Positions 1 to 8,623 of a stretch of 64,000 nucleotides of DNA are shown piece after piece. A program made the position numbers and the translations under genes. The notes under the pieces were generated by a model that ran no database searches, was not told where the DNA came from, and saw nothing but the letters and a program-made list of their open reading frames with translations. The DNA is taken from assembly GCF_032229225.1 (NCBI RefSeq), contig NZ_CP135076.1, positions 1,717,001 through 1,781,000 on the forward strand, written 5' to 3'. The stretch's first letter is position 1, and every line of letters starts with the position of its first letter. This stretch comes from Stakelama saccharophila. GTDB taxonomy: Bacteria > Pseudomonadota > Alphaproteobacteria > Sphingomonadales > Sphingomonadaceae.

Positions 1-2
1 GC

Positions 3-1385
3 GCGCGGCGGAGCGAAACCGGCAATCCACGCCTGATGCAGGGGCCGATGGTTGGTGCCGTTACCGGAAGTGAAATCCTGATCTGGGGCCGGGCAAGCGG
101 ACCTTATCGGGTCGAGATCGAATATGCCGACAATCCCGATTTCGCGAATGCTCGGCGCAGCGCGCCGGTGCAGGCACAGGCGGAGCGCGATTTCACCACC
201 GTCAGTCGCCTGACCGGCCTGGAATCGGGCAGGCGTTATTATTACCGACCGCTGGTGGAAGGCGATCAGCCCAAATATCGCCAGGAGCTGTCACCCTATT
301 CCGTGCGCACCGCGCCGGCGGAGCCGGCCAAGATCCGCATCGCCTTCGGATCGTGCGCGCGGGTGCAGGAGGACCCGGAGCAGCCGATCTGGGGTGCGGT
401 GCTGCGCAGCGAGCCCGACCTGTTCCTGTGGCTGGGCGACAATATCTATGCCGACAGCCGTATTCCCGGCGTCATGGCCGAGATCTACCGCCGCCAGCGC
501 GACGTGGCGGGTGCGCAGCCGGTGCTGCGCCAGGTGCCGCAGCTTGCTATCTGGGACGACCACGATTTCGGCGAGGGCGGCGCGGACCGGACCTTCGCCA
601 CGCGCGAGCAGTCGCTGGCTTTGTTCAAGCAATATTGGGCGAACCCCGCCTATGGCCTGCCCGACGCGCCGGGGGTGTTCTTCCGCTATTCCTATGGCGG
701 GACGGACTTCTTCTTTCTAGACGACCGCTATTATCGCGATCCAAACGATATGCCGCAAAGCGCCGAGAAAACGCAGATCGGCGCCGCACAACGCGAATGG
801 TTGCAACAGTCGCTGCTGGAAAGCGACGCGCCGTTCAAGCTGGTGATCGCGGGTGGTGGTTGGACGCGCACGCAGCCAGACGAGCAGCCGGTCGGATGGG
901 GCTCGTGGGCGTCGTTCCTGCACGAGCGCAATGCGCTGTTCGACTTCATTCGCGACAACCGGATCGGCGGCGTCGTGCTGTTATCTGGCGACACCCATGC
1001 CGGCGAATTGAACGCCGTGCCGTGGTCGGCGCGCGGGGGATATGATTTCTACGATCTGGTCGCATCGCCGCTGGCGCAGGACACGTCGATCAATTGGTTC
1101 CGCAGACGCCCCGAACGCCGCATCCGCGGGGCCTATGCCGGCAGCGCCAATTTCGGCGAGTTGGAAATCGATGCCGCCGCGGACCGGCCGAAGCTCACCT
1201 ACAAGCTGCGTAACATTTATGGAAAGAGCGTGTGGAACGATCTGGTCCTTTACGCCGACGAACTGGTCAACGGCGTGACGAGCTGGCCGGGGAAGATGAG
1301 CGGGGACGGACGCGACTGGCATCATATGGTCGGGGATCTCACCGCCAACGATTGGGCGATGATCGATGCCGGGCATGATCGGTAG
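3..1385 (+). CDS. PhoD-family alkaline phosphatase (5' partial)
   Basis: Metallophosphoesterase of the PhoD type, a secreted phosphomonoesterase or phosphodiesterase. The reading frame is open to the left edge of the window, so the signal peptide and start lie upstream; the first internal ATG is at 36. What is present begins with the Fn3-like N-terminal domain (GPMVGAVTGSEILIWGRAS) followed by the catalytic domain. Metal-ligand motifs typical of the family are visible: WLGDNIYAD, IWDDHDFG and LLSGDTHAGE. The C-terminus is intact and overlaps no other gene; a PhoX-like phosphatase starts 22 bases later on the same strand, so the two are probably co-transcribed for phosphate scavenging. The family call is firm. 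The substrate is not readable from sequence. Confidence 0.9.
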   Translation, partial: ARRSETGNPRLMQGPMVGAVTGSEILIWGRASGPYRVEIEYADNPDFANARRSAPVQAQAERDFTTVSRLTGLESGRRYYYRPLVEGDQPKYRQELSPYSVRTAPAEPAKIRIAFGSCARVQEDPEQPIWGAVLRSEPDLFLWLGDNIYADSRIPGVMAEIYRRQRDVAGAQPVLRQVPQLAIWDDHDFGEGGADRTFATREQSLALFKQYWANPAYGLPDAPGVFFRYSYGGTDFFFLDDRYYRDPNDMPQSAEKTQIGAAQREWLQQSLLESDAPFKLVIAGGGWTRTQPDEQPVGWGSWASFLHERNALFDFIRDNRIGGVVLLSGDTHAGELNAVPWSARGGYDFYDLVASPLAQDTSINWFRRRPERRIRGAYAGSANFGELEIDAAADRPKLTYKLRNIYGKSVWNDLVLYADELVNGVTSWPGKMSGDGRDWHHMVGDLTANDWAMIDAGHDR

Positions 1386-1407
1386 GACGACAAGGGACGC
1401 GAGCAGC

Positions 1408-2790
1408 ATGGACAGGCGACAATTTTCAAGGGGCGCGATCACGGCGCTGGCCTTTGCCGGCCTGGCGCGCGGCGTGTCGGCCTGGGCACGGCAGGACGCC
1501 GTCGGCGAGGATGGCAGCCGGCGCTTCGCCTATCGCAATCAGGTGCCGGGCTATGGCCCGCTGAAGCCCGATCCCGTTGGCCTGCTGGACCTGCCCGAAG
1601 GCTTTTCCTACCGCATCGTGTCGCAATTGGGCGATCGGATGGATGATGGTTTCCGCGTACCCGACAGCGCGGACGGCATGGGTGCGTTCGACCTGGGCGG
1701 CGGCCGCATCGCGTTGGTCCGCAATCATGAACTCGATCCTGACGAGCTGCCAAAGGGACCCGCCGGCACCGAGGCCGGGCGCCTGCACGGCCTGGCCGCG
1801 TTCGACCATGACGGCGACGGGCATGCGCTTCCGGGCGGCACGACCACGCTGGTGCTCGATGCCGCGACGTTGACGCCGGTCCGCCAGCATCTCAGTCTTG
1901 CCGGCACGGTTCGCAACTGCGCGGGTGGCACGACGCCCTGGGGAAGCTGGTTGAGTTGCGAGGAAACCGTCGACCGTTGCGGGAAGGCACATGGCTGGGT
2001 CTTCGAGGTGCCGGCCGCGGCTTCCGGACCGGTCGAGCCCGTGCCGCTGACCGCCATGGGCCGATTCAGGCATGAGGCCGCCGCCGTCGATCCGCGCACC
2101 GGCATCGTCTACATGACCGAGGATCGCGACGAGAGTCTGTTCTATCGCTTCCTGCCCGATGTGCACGGCGAACTGGCCCGGGGCGGACGACTGCAGGCGC
2201 TGGGACTCGCCGACGCGCCGGAAGGGTTCGACACCCGCAACTGGAACCATGTCGCCTTCCCCTCCGGCACGACCCGCGCCGTGCGCTGGATCGACCTCGA
2301 CGGGGTGGGCAGCCCCGACGACGATCTGCGGCATCGCGGGCACGAGGCGGGTGCCGCGCTGTTCGCCCGGGGTGAAGGCGTGCATTGGGGCGATGGCGAA
2401 CTCTATTTCTGCTGCACCTCCGGCGGCGCGGCCGGGCTGGGGCAGGTGATGCGCTATGTCCCCAGCGCGCGGGAAGGGCAGGCGGGCGAACGCGACGCGC
2501 CCGGCCGGCTGACCAATTTCGTCGAATCCACCGATCCCCGCCTGTTCAATTTCGGCGACAATCTGACGGTGTCGCCATGGGGGCATCTGATCGTCTGCGA
2601 GGATCAGTATACCGACATCACGACCAATCATCTGCGGGGCGTGACGCCGGACGGAAAGCTCTACACGCTGGCGCGCCATGGCGGGCAGGCCGAATTCGCC
2701 GGCGCCTGCTTCTCACCGGACGGTCGCACGTTGTTCGTGAACATCTATCATCCGGCAAAGACCCTTGCCATCACTGGGCCTTGGATCTGA
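1408..2790 (+). CDS. PhoX-like (DUF839) phosphatase with Tat signal
   Basis: Protein of 460 residues related to PhoX/DUF839, calcium- and iron-dependent secreted phosphatases. An in-frame ATG at 1366 lies inside the preceding gene; I chose the ATG at 1408 because an AAGGGA ribosome site sits upstream and the protein then begins MDRRQFSRG, a twin-arginine export signal followed by a hydrophobic stretch ending near SAWA. The body has the expected propeller-like segments, including CAGGTTPWGSWLSCEE, VYMTEDRDESLFYRF and DNLTVSPWGHLIVCEDQ, which match conserved DUF839 blocks with acidic metal ligands. It follows the PhoD-type gene closely. Phosphatase activity is inferred from the family; some members have other roles. 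Confidence 0.88.
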   Translation: MDRRQFSRGAITALAFAGLARGVSAWARQDAVGEDGSRRFAYRNQVPGYGPLKPDPVGLLDLPEGFSYRIVSQLGDRMDDGFRVPDSADGMGAFDLGGGRIALVRNHELDPDELPKGPAGTEAGRLHGLAAFDHDGDGHALPGGTTTLVLDAATLTPVRQHLSLAGTVRNCAGGTTPWGSWLSCEETVDRCGKAHGWVFEVPAAASGPVEPVPLTAMGRFRHEAAAVDPRTGIVYMTEDRDESLFYRFLPDVHGELARGGRLQALGLADAPEGFDTRNWNHVAFPSGTTRAVRWIDLDGVGSPDDDLRHRGHEAGAALFARGEGVHWGDGELYFCCTSGGAAGLGQVMRYVPSAREGQAGERDAPGRLTNFVESTDPRLFNFGDNLTVSPWGHLIVCEDQYTDITTNHLRGVTPDGKLYTLARHGGQAEFAGACFSPDGRTLFVNIYHPAKTLAITGPWI

Positions 2791-2814
2791 CCGACCAATC
2801 CCTGTCCGACGGGC

Positions 2815-3107
2815 TTGACTATGTTCGCAAACCCGTCGGTCTGTGTGTTGCCCGATGGCAGGACGGCTGCGGTGGTCGCTTATGGCGGCACGACGATCGA
2901 CCTGATCGACGTCGCGGCGCGCAAGAAACTCCGCACGCTCGATATCAGCCCCAACCGCCGCCCGCACGGTATCGCGTGGCTCGACAATGACCGCTTGATC
3001 GCGACCGCCGAGGATAGCCGCTCGGTCGCCATCGTGTCGCGGAGCGGCAAGGTTCGCTCGATCCCCACCGATCAGGACGGCACGCACATGGTTGTCGTCT
3101 CGCCTGA
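2815..3107 (+). pseudogene. YncE-like beta-propeller gene fragment
   Basis: A stretch of about 98 residues reads as two blades of a YncE/cytochrome-cd1-type seven-bladed propeller: VCVLPDGRTAAVVAYGGTT, RRPHGIAWLDNDRLIATAED and GTHMVVVSPDR. There is no signal peptide, and the similarity stops at about 3105, where the opposite strand becomes a fucU coding sequence. The remaining in-frame codons to 3348 are antisense to fucU and the dehydrogenase and have no propeller character. I read this as an internal fragment of a periplasmic propeller protein left by a deletion. It may still be translated, but it is far too short to fold as a full propeller. Confidence 0.65.
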
Positions 3108-3276
3108 TCGCGTCGAGCATCCGGTCGAGGGGATGGCCATCGGCGCGTACGAGACGCTGGGCGTTCGCGCTCGCCGGGAAATTGGCGTCCACTATGGCGA
3201 TTTCGTCGCCATGGCCCATTGCTCGCAGGATCGCGAGAGATTTTGGCCCGAGCACAGGGTCGATACCCTTCAGCAT
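3104..3276 (-). pseudogene. fucU (L-fucose mutarotase) 5' fragment
   Basis: From the ATG at 3276 the first 57 or so codons match the start of FucU/RbsD mutarotases: MLKGIDPVLGPKSLAILRAM, GHGDEIAIVDANFPA and QRLVRADGHPLDRMLDAI. Family members are about 140 residues, and the pattern ends abruptly at about 3105. Beyond that point the frame reads antisense through the propeller fragment. The start overlaps the stop of the aldose dehydrogenase by 7 bases, the normal arrangement in a sugar operon, so this was the third gene of that operon before truncation. The conserved C-terminal half of the mutarotase is missing, so it is almost certainly non-functional. Confidence 0.75.
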
Positions 3277-4295
3277 GGCGCGTCGTCCCGGATAAGTTGC
3301 TCATGCTTCAAGTCCTCCCACAACGCGTCTGGCACCCGAGTTCGGTAGCAGTCCAGGTTGCGCCGCACCTGGTCGGCATCGCGCCCGCCCGGGATAACCG
3401 AAACCACCGAAGGATGACGCAGCGGGAAGGCGAGCGCGGCGACGGGGAGTGGAACGCCGTGCGCGGCGCAGACCTGGGCGATCCGGGCAGTTCGTGACCG
3501 CACTTCCTCGGAGGCTGGTGCATAGTCATACCATGCGCCTTCGACCGGTCCGGTAGCGAGGATGCCGCTATTATACGGCCCGCCGATCACGATGGAGACG
3601 CCGCGTGCCGCGCAGCGGGGCAGGAGATCGTCGAGCGATGACTGATCGAGCAGGGTATAGCGTCCGGCGACGAGGAAAAGGTCGGGATCGGCCTCGTCGA
3701 GCATGCGCAGGCAAGCGAAGCGATCGTTCACGCCGACGCCGATCGCCTTGATCTCACCCGCCGCGCGCAGTTCGGTCAGCGCGCGCCAGCCGCCGCCATC
3801 GATCAGCTCGCGAATGCGGGCGTCGGCTGCGTCCTGAGAACCATGGGTGGGCACATCGACATCATGGACATAGACGATATCGACCGGCCGGCCGATCCGC
3901 TCCCGGCTCTCGGCCAGCGAGCGCTTTATCGAATCGTGATCATAAGCAAAGCGGACCCGAACCGGCGGCACATCCTTATAGATGCCACTGTTCTGCTCGC
4001 CCGGCGCGCAAGGTTCGAGAAGACGGCCGACTTTTGTTGACAAAACGACTTCGTGCCGCCTCTCGATGGCAGCACCGACGCGGCGTTCCGACAGGCCATG
4101 GCCATAAAGCGGCGCGACATCGACATAGGTGACGCCTCCGTCGAGCGCTGCGGTAACCGCCGCGACGGCGTCGGCATCGGCAATGGGTTCGCCCATATTG
4201 CCGATCGGCGCCGCCCCGAAGCCGATCTCACTGAGCGACAGCGCGACGCCGGCGGGAGTGGTGATATGCGACTGTCTGAGGGTGGAGCCGGTCAC
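3270..4295 (-). CDS. Aldo/keto reductase, D-threo-aldose (L-fucose/D-arabinose) 1-dehydrogenase-like
   Basis: A 341-residue aldo/keto reductase. The catalytic tetrad is visible as Asp59 and Tyr64 (VDVAPLYGHG), Lys88 (STKVGR) and His144 (VYVHDVD). The long loop between the Lys and His blocks and the IVIGGPYNSGILA segment are typical of bacterial D-threo-aldose 1-dehydrogenases, which oxidise L-fucose, D-arabinose or L-xylose to the lactone with NAD(P). The gene overlaps the upstream dehydratase by 4 bases and the downstream fucU remnant by 7 bases, so it was the middle gene of a translationally coupled operon. The genomic partners (sugar-acid dehydratase, mutarotase remnant) support sugar oxidation. 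L-galactose or pyridoxal reductase activity cannot be excluded. Confidence 0.85.
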   Translation of the reverse strand: MTGSTLRQSHITTPAGVALSLSEIGFGAAPIGNMGEPIADADAVAAVTAALDGGVTYVDVAPLYGHGLSERRVGAAIERRHEVVLSTKVGRLLEPCAPGEQNSGIYKDVPPVRVRFAYDHDSIKRSLAESRERIGRPVDIVYVHDVDVPTHGSQDAADARIRELIDGGGWRALTELRAAGEIKAIGVGVNDRFACLRMLDEADPDLFLVAGRYTLLDQSSLDDLLPRCAARGVSIVIGGPYNSGILATGPVEGAWYDYAPASEEVRSRTARIAQVCAAHGVPLPVAALAFPLRHPSVVSVIPGGRDADQVRRNLDCYRTRVPDALWEDLKHEQLIRDDAPC

Positions 4296-5812
4296 ATCAC
4301 TGCTCCGATCTGCCAGGGGACGAATTCCATACCGCCATATCCAAGCGCTTCACTTTTCGACCGTTGGCCGGAGGCGGTTGCGAGCAGATAGTCGAGGATT
4401 TCCTTCCCCTTTTCCTCGATCGAGGCGTTGCCCGTCAGGATCGCGCCGCAATCGAGATCGATATCCTCCGGCATGTGCTCATAGAGTTGCGTGTTGGAAC
4501 TGAGCTTGATCGAGGGCGAAGGTTTGTAGCCGAAGGCGGAGCCGCGGCCGGTAGTGAACGCGATGAGGGTCGCGCCGGAGGCGACCTGGCCGGTTGCCGA
4601 ACAGGGGTCGAAGCCGGGACTGTCCATGAACACCAATCCGCTGGTCGGGACCGGCTCGCCATAGCAGATGACATCGGCGAGCGGGGCGGTCCCGGCCTTC
4701 GCCACCGCGCCCAGTGACTTTTCTAGGATCGTGGTCAATCCGCCCGCCTTGTTACCGGGCGAGGGGTTGTTGTCCATCTCCGCACCGCGGGCGCTGGTAT
4801 AGTCCTCCCACCAGTCGAGCCGAGCACGCAGCTTGGCGGCGACTTCGGGCGTTGCGCGCGCATAGAGAAGGTGCTCGGCGCCATAGATCTCCGGTGTTTC
4901 CGAAAGCAGCACGGTCGCGCCGAGCCCCACCAGCCGGTCGACGGCATTGCCGAGCGCCGGGTTGACCGTCACACCCGACCACGCATCTGATCCGCCGCAT
5001 TGCAGTCCCAGCACCAACCGGGAGGCAGGAACGCGCTCGCGTTTCGCCGCCGCCACCTCTGGCAACAGGGTCTTTACCCGTGCCACGCCCTCTTCAATCG
5101 CCTTGCGGGTGCCGCCCATCTGCTGGATCGTGAAGGTTTCGATCCGCTCGCGTGCGTCGGCGGCATAGTCGGCGATGAGTTGACCGGTCTGGATCACCTC
5201 GCATCCCAGTCCAACGAGCAGGATCGCACCGAAATTGGGGTTGGCCGCCGTACCCCATAGCGTACGACGCAACAGCTCATAGGCTTCGCCCTCGTGCGCC
5301 ATGCCGCAACCGGTGCCGTGCACGATCGGAACAATACCGTCGACCCCGGGATGGTTGTCGAGCAGCCCCTGCCGCTCGACCGCTTCCGCGATCTGTCGAG
5401 CGACCGTGGCCGAACAGTTCACAGAACTCAAAACCGCGACATAATTGCGCGTGCCGACCCTGCCGTCCGGCCGGACATAGCCATCGAAATAGCGCATCGC
5501 CGAAGGCTCGGCCGCCGGCGCGGACGGGGCTGCATCGCTGCGCATGTCCGCCATTGCGAGATTGTGGCTGTGAACATGTTCGCCGGGCGCGATATCAGAA
5601 CTCGCCATTCCGATGACCTGGCCATATTTGCGGACCGGTTCACCGGATCCGATGGCGTGTGCGGCAAGCTTGTGCCCCGGTGGGACATCGCTTCGCAGAG
5701 TCAACGGGTGCGCGCCATCGGCGACCGTTTCGCCGACAGCCAGGCGTCGCGCCGCAACCAGAACATCATCGTCACGGTGCAGGCGAACAAGGGATACCGC
5801 CTGATCGTTCAC
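4292..5812 (-). CDS. UxaA/GarD-family sugar-acid dehydratase
   Basis: A 506-residue altronate/galactarate dehydratase-family enzyme, which removes water from an aldonate or aldarate to give a 2-keto-3-deoxy acid. The N-terminal 90 residues form the SAF-type domain. The catalytic region follows with GYVRPDGRVGTRNYVAVLSS, HGTGCGMA, LGLQCGGSDAWSG and FMDSPGFDPCSATGQ, all conserved in the family. The ATG at 5812 is the first in the frame. It is transcribed away from the sugar porter at 6094 and overlaps the aldose dehydrogenase by 4 bases. Given that partner, L-fuconate or D-arabinonate is a more likely substrate than altronate; this is inference from context. Confidence 0.88.
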   Translation of the reverse strand: MNDQAVSLVRLHRDDDVLVAARRLAVGETVADGAHPLTLRSDVPPGHKLAAHAIGSGEPVRKYGQVIGMASSDIAPGEHVHSHNLAMADMRSDAAPSAPAAEPSAMRYFDGYVRPDGRVGTRNYVAVLSSVNCSATVARQIAEAVERQGLLDNHPGVDGIVPIVHGTGCGMAHEGEAYELLRRTLWGTAANPNFGAILLVGLGCEVIQTGQLIADYAADARERIETFTIQQMGGTRKAIEEGVARVKTLLPEVAAAKRERVPASRLVLGLQCGGSDAWSGVTVNPALGNAVDRLVGLGATVLLSETPEIYGAEHLLYARATPEVAAKLRARLDWWEDYTSARGAEMDNNPSPGNKAGGLTTILEKSLGAVAKAGTAPLADVICYGEPVPTSGLVFMDSPGFDPCSATGQVASGATLIAFTTGRGSAFGYKPSPSIKLSSNTQLYEHMPEDIDLDCGAILTGNASIEEKGKEILDYLLATASGQRSKSEALGYGGMEFVPWQIGAVM

Positions 5813-5896
5813 TGGAGCAGGCCGTTATCGGCCTTGATACGGTGCCGATAAGGCGCCGCGAGCGTTTCCGCCATCGTTGAAAACTCCTGAATCGAA

Positions 5897-6024
5897 TTTA
5901 CGCCAACCTGTAAACGAAGTCGTTCCTCTGTATCAAGCGAGTCTGTCTGATTACCGATAAAATACCCGGAAAACCATGGAAATTATATCCGGCGACGTTC
6001 ATGTGATTAAAATGTCGTAAGACA
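5897..6024. promoter_or_regulatory. Divergent promoter region with two inverted repeats
   Basis: The 281-base gap between the dehydratase operon and the sugar porter contains an AT-richer stretch and two inverted repeats: TTTAC-N8-GTAAA at 5897-5914 and TGTCGTAAGACA at 6013-6024. Their placement between divergent sugar genes, with a FadR-type regulator encoded two genes away, makes them candidate operators. No binding consensus for this regulator is known to me, so the assignment is tentative. Confidence 0.35.
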
Positions 6025-6093
6025 GATTATTCGTGCATCCTGAAAAATTGCTGATATGAGGACACCCATAACCAGCTCGGGAGAGGAGAAGTC

Positions 6094-7572
6094 ATGCCGG
6101 CAGCGTCCAGCAACAGGAAGCTTGCGATACTCCTGGCGTCCGTTGCCGCGCTGGGCGGCCTGCTGTTCGGCTATGACACGGCCGTGATCTCCGGGGCGGT
6201 CGGCGCCATCGACCACAATTTCATCGCGCCCCGGCATCTCTCGGAAACCGCAGCGAACACCCTGTCGGGCTGGACGGTGTCGAGCGCGCTGTTCGGCTGC
6301 ATCCTGGGTTCGCTCGTTGCCGGGCGTTGCGGCGACTGGCTGGGGCGCCGCAATGGCATGATGGTCTCGGCGATCCTGTTCTTCATTTCGGCGCTGGGGT
6401 CGTCGATGCCCGAGATCGGTTTCGCGCCGGTCGGGCAGGTCGGCCCCGAAGCGCTGGCGCCGTTCATCTGCTACCGCATCCTCGGCGGGGTCGCGATCGG
6501 GTTGGCCTCGACCCTGTGCCCGCTCTACATCGCCGAAATCTCGCCGCCCCAAAGCCGCGGTTGGCTTGTCGCCTTGCAGCAGATGGCGATCGTCACCGGC
6601 ATTTTCATCACCTATTTCGTCAACTGGGGCATCGCGAGTCAAGGTAGTCATTTCTGGGTGATAACGACCGGCTGGCGCTATATGCTGGCGTCGATGACGC
6701 TGCCGGCGACACTGTTCTTCGTGCTGTTGTTCCTGGTGCCCGATACGCCGCGATGGCTGGTGATGAAGGGTCGGCGCGACGAGGCGCGGGGCGTGCTGGC
6801 GCGGCTGGGTACGCCCGATGTCGCGCGCACCGTCGAGGAGATCGCGATCTCCTATGAAGAGCAGGCGGAGAACCAGGCACGGCTCAATGCCTTCGGCTGG
6901 CCGGTGGTGGTCATCGGCGTTCTGATCGGCATGTTTCAGCAATTCGTCGGGATCAACGCGGTGATGTATTACGCCCCGCTGATGTTCCAGAACATGGGGG
7001 CGGCGGGCAATAATGCCTTTCTCGCCTCGATCCTGCTGGGCGGCGTGAATTTCGTGTCCACCGTCGGCGTGCTGTTCGTTATCGACCGTGTGGGGCGCAA
7101 GCCGTTGCTGTTGTTCGGATCCTGCCTGATGACTGTGGCGATGCTGGCGCTCGGGATCTTCTTCACGCTGCAATATCAGGGTGCGGCGATGATCCTGGCG
7201 ATCCTCGTCTATATGTTCGCGTTCGCGGTGAGCTGGGGCCCGGTCGCCTGGGTATTGATGGCGGAGATGTTCCCGAACTCGATCAAAGGCAAGGCGATGC
7301 CGATCGCCGTCGCCAGTAGCTGGATTGCGAACCTGTTCGTTTCGGTGACGTTCAAGATACTGGACGGCGATTCGATATTGAACAGGACGTTTCATCACGG
7401 CTTTGCCTATCTGCTTTACGCCGTGATAAGCTTGGGCACCGTCTGGTTCGTCATCCGCTTCGTGCCGGAGACCAAGGGCCTGCGGCTCGAAGCGATCGAG
7501 GAAATTTGGCGAGGCGAGGTGTCACCCCAATCTTCCGAAGTAAACGCGCGCGAAGCCGCCGGGGCGATATGA
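6094..7572 (+). CDS. MFS sugar porter (XylE/GalP-like)
   Basis: A 492-residue inner-membrane sugar:proton symporter of the major facilitator sugar-porter family. Twelve hydrophobic segments are apparent. Family signatures include GGLLFGYDTAVISGA in helix 1, GRCGDWLGRRNG after helix 2, PDTPRWLVMKGR after helix 6, QQFVGINAVMYY in helix 7, DRVGRKPLLL and the terminal PETKGLRLEAIEEIW. A GGGAGAGGAG ribosome site precedes the ATG. It diverges from the dehydratase operon, and a FadR-type regulator lies downstream. The likely cargo is the pentose or deoxyhexose oxidised by the neighbouring dehydrogenase, but sugar specificity is not readable. Confidence 0.9.
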   Translation: MPAASSNRKLAILLASVAALGGLLFGYDTAVISGAVGAIDHNFIAPRHLSETAANTLSGWTVSSALFGCILGSLVAGRCGDWLGRRNGMMVSAILFFISALGSSMPEIGFAPVGQVGPEALAPFICYRILGGVAIGLASTLCPLYIAEISPPQSRGWLVALQQMAIVTGIFITYFVNWGIASQGSHFWVITTGWRYMLASMTLPATLFFVLLFLVPDTPRWLVMKGRRDEARGVLARLGTPDVARTVEEIAISYEEQAENQARLNAFGWPVVVIGVLIGMFQQFVGINAVMYYAPLMFQNMGAAGNNAFLASILLGGVNFVSTVGVLFVIDRVGRKPLLLFGSCLMTVAMLALGIFFTLQYQGAAMILAILVYMFAFAVSWGPVAWVLMAEMFPNSIKGKAMPIAVASSWIANLFVSVTFKILDGDSILNRTFHHGFAYLLYAVISLGTVWFVIRFVPETKGLRLEAIEEIWRGEVSPQSSEVNAREAAGAI

Positions 7573-7717
7573 AGGCCTTCGCGCAAGGACCGACGATGCC
7601 CGAAGCTGTACGGTCTTTGCGTACAGCGTTCCGGCGGATTTCCGTCGTTTGCAACGGCGCGATGTCGCAAGCGGGGGCATGCGTGAATCCTGAAACAAGT
7701 CGGCTGTCGGGGTATAT

Positions 7718-8416
7718 ATGACGGATCGGGGAGGGCGGCTTTCGGAGCGCATCTACGGCCGGATCATCGAACTCATCATCAGCGAGGGACTCGATGCCGG
7801 CGAACGATTGCCGGCCGAAGGCGCGCTTGCGACCCGATTGGGTGTGTCGCGACCCGTAATACGCGAGGCATTGTCGCGGCTGGTCAGTGACGGCATCGTC
7901 GAGACCCGGCAGGGTAGCGGCTCGTTCGTCCGGGTTTCGCCGGCGCAGCAACTGACCCATTATCTGCCCGGTGACGCGCTGGCGCAGATCATCGGCATTT
8001 TCGAGCTGCGCATGGCGCTTGAACCGGTGGCTGCGGCCCTTGCCGCCGCGCGGCGGAGCGATGCGCAGCTCGAAGCGCTGGAACATGCGCTCGGCGAACT
8101 CAAGCGCACCGCCGAAACCCGCGAGGCCGCGCAGGACATCGATCAGGGATTCCATCTGATCGTCGTGCAGGCAAGTGCCAATACGGCATTCGAGGATGCC
8201 TATCGCGCGGTGAGTGAAGGCATATTGAAGGGCATGCGTGCCGGGCTGGCGATCAGCCGCGCGGACGACATGCCCGTCACCGATGTCGAGGAGCATGCCG
8301 CAATCTTCCGGGCAATCAGGGCGCGAGACGGCGACGCCGCCAGCCTCTCGATGCGCTGGCATCTCCATTGCAGCCGACAGCGCCTGATCAATCGGTCCAG
8401 CGTGCGACCTAGCTGA
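7718..8416 (+). CDS. GntR-family regulator, FadR/FCD subfamily
   Basis: A 232-residue transcription factor. Residues 1-70 form the GntR winged helix-turn-helix (RLPAEGALATRLGVSRPVIR, then a QGSGSFV wing). The remainder is an all-helical FCD ligand domain starting near LAQIIGIFELRMALEPVAA, the subfamily that usually senses sugar acids or other carboxylates. It lies between the sugar porter and the TonB receptor, and is a plausible repressor of both flanking promoters and of the divergent dehydratase operon, with a sugar acid or 2-keto-3-deoxy acid as inducer. That regulatory target set is inferred from position only. Confidence 0.9.
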   Translation: MTDRGGRLSERIYGRIIELIISEGLDAGERLPAEGALATRLGVSRPVIREALSRLVSDGIVETRQGSGSFVRVSPAQQLTHYLPGDALAQIIGIFELRMALEPVAAALAAARRSDAQLEALEHALGELKRTAETREAAQDIDQGFHLIVVQASANTAFEDAYRAVSEGILKGMRAGLAISRADDMPVTDVEEHAAIFRAIRARDGDAASLSMRWHLHCSRQRLINRSSVRPS

Positions 8417-8539
8417 AACTCTCTTCGGTTGTAATCTCAGTCGTAAATAGCAAGCCTGGTACGGGTCACCTGCGCGCGGCATTTTGCTTCTATACAGCCC
8501 GCAATACCGACATAATTGCAACGGTTCGGTGAAAGCATG

Positions 8540-8550
8540 TTGTCAGGCAA
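8540..8550. promoter_or_regulatory. Candidate FadR-type operator upstream of TonB receptor
   Basis: TTGTCAGGCAA is a near-perfect palindrome of the TTGTC/GACAA type bound by several FadR-subfamily proteins. It is 74 bases before the receptor start and about 120 bases after the regulator gene. It shares the TGTC half-site with the palindrome at 6013-6024. Confidence 0.3.
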
Positions 8551-8623
8551 ATTTTCTCGTGCATGTCGAGAGCAATGACGATAGGAGGAGCGGAATAATT
8601 ATTTTCTGAACGGGAGAAAAAGG

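Noticed and set aside
1426..2679. A 417-codon open frame antisense to the PhoX-like gene
   Set aside because: No homology signal; the plus-strand DUF839 protein accounts for the codon bias.
2713..3276. A full 187-residue protein starting at the fucU ATG
   Set aside because: Only the first 57 residues match FucU; the rest is antisense to the propeller fragment, so it was annotated as a truncated gene.
6007..7398. A 463-codon open frame antisense to the sugar porter
   Set aside because: His/Gln/Arg-rich mirror of a membrane protein, with no domain; the porter on the plus strand is clear.
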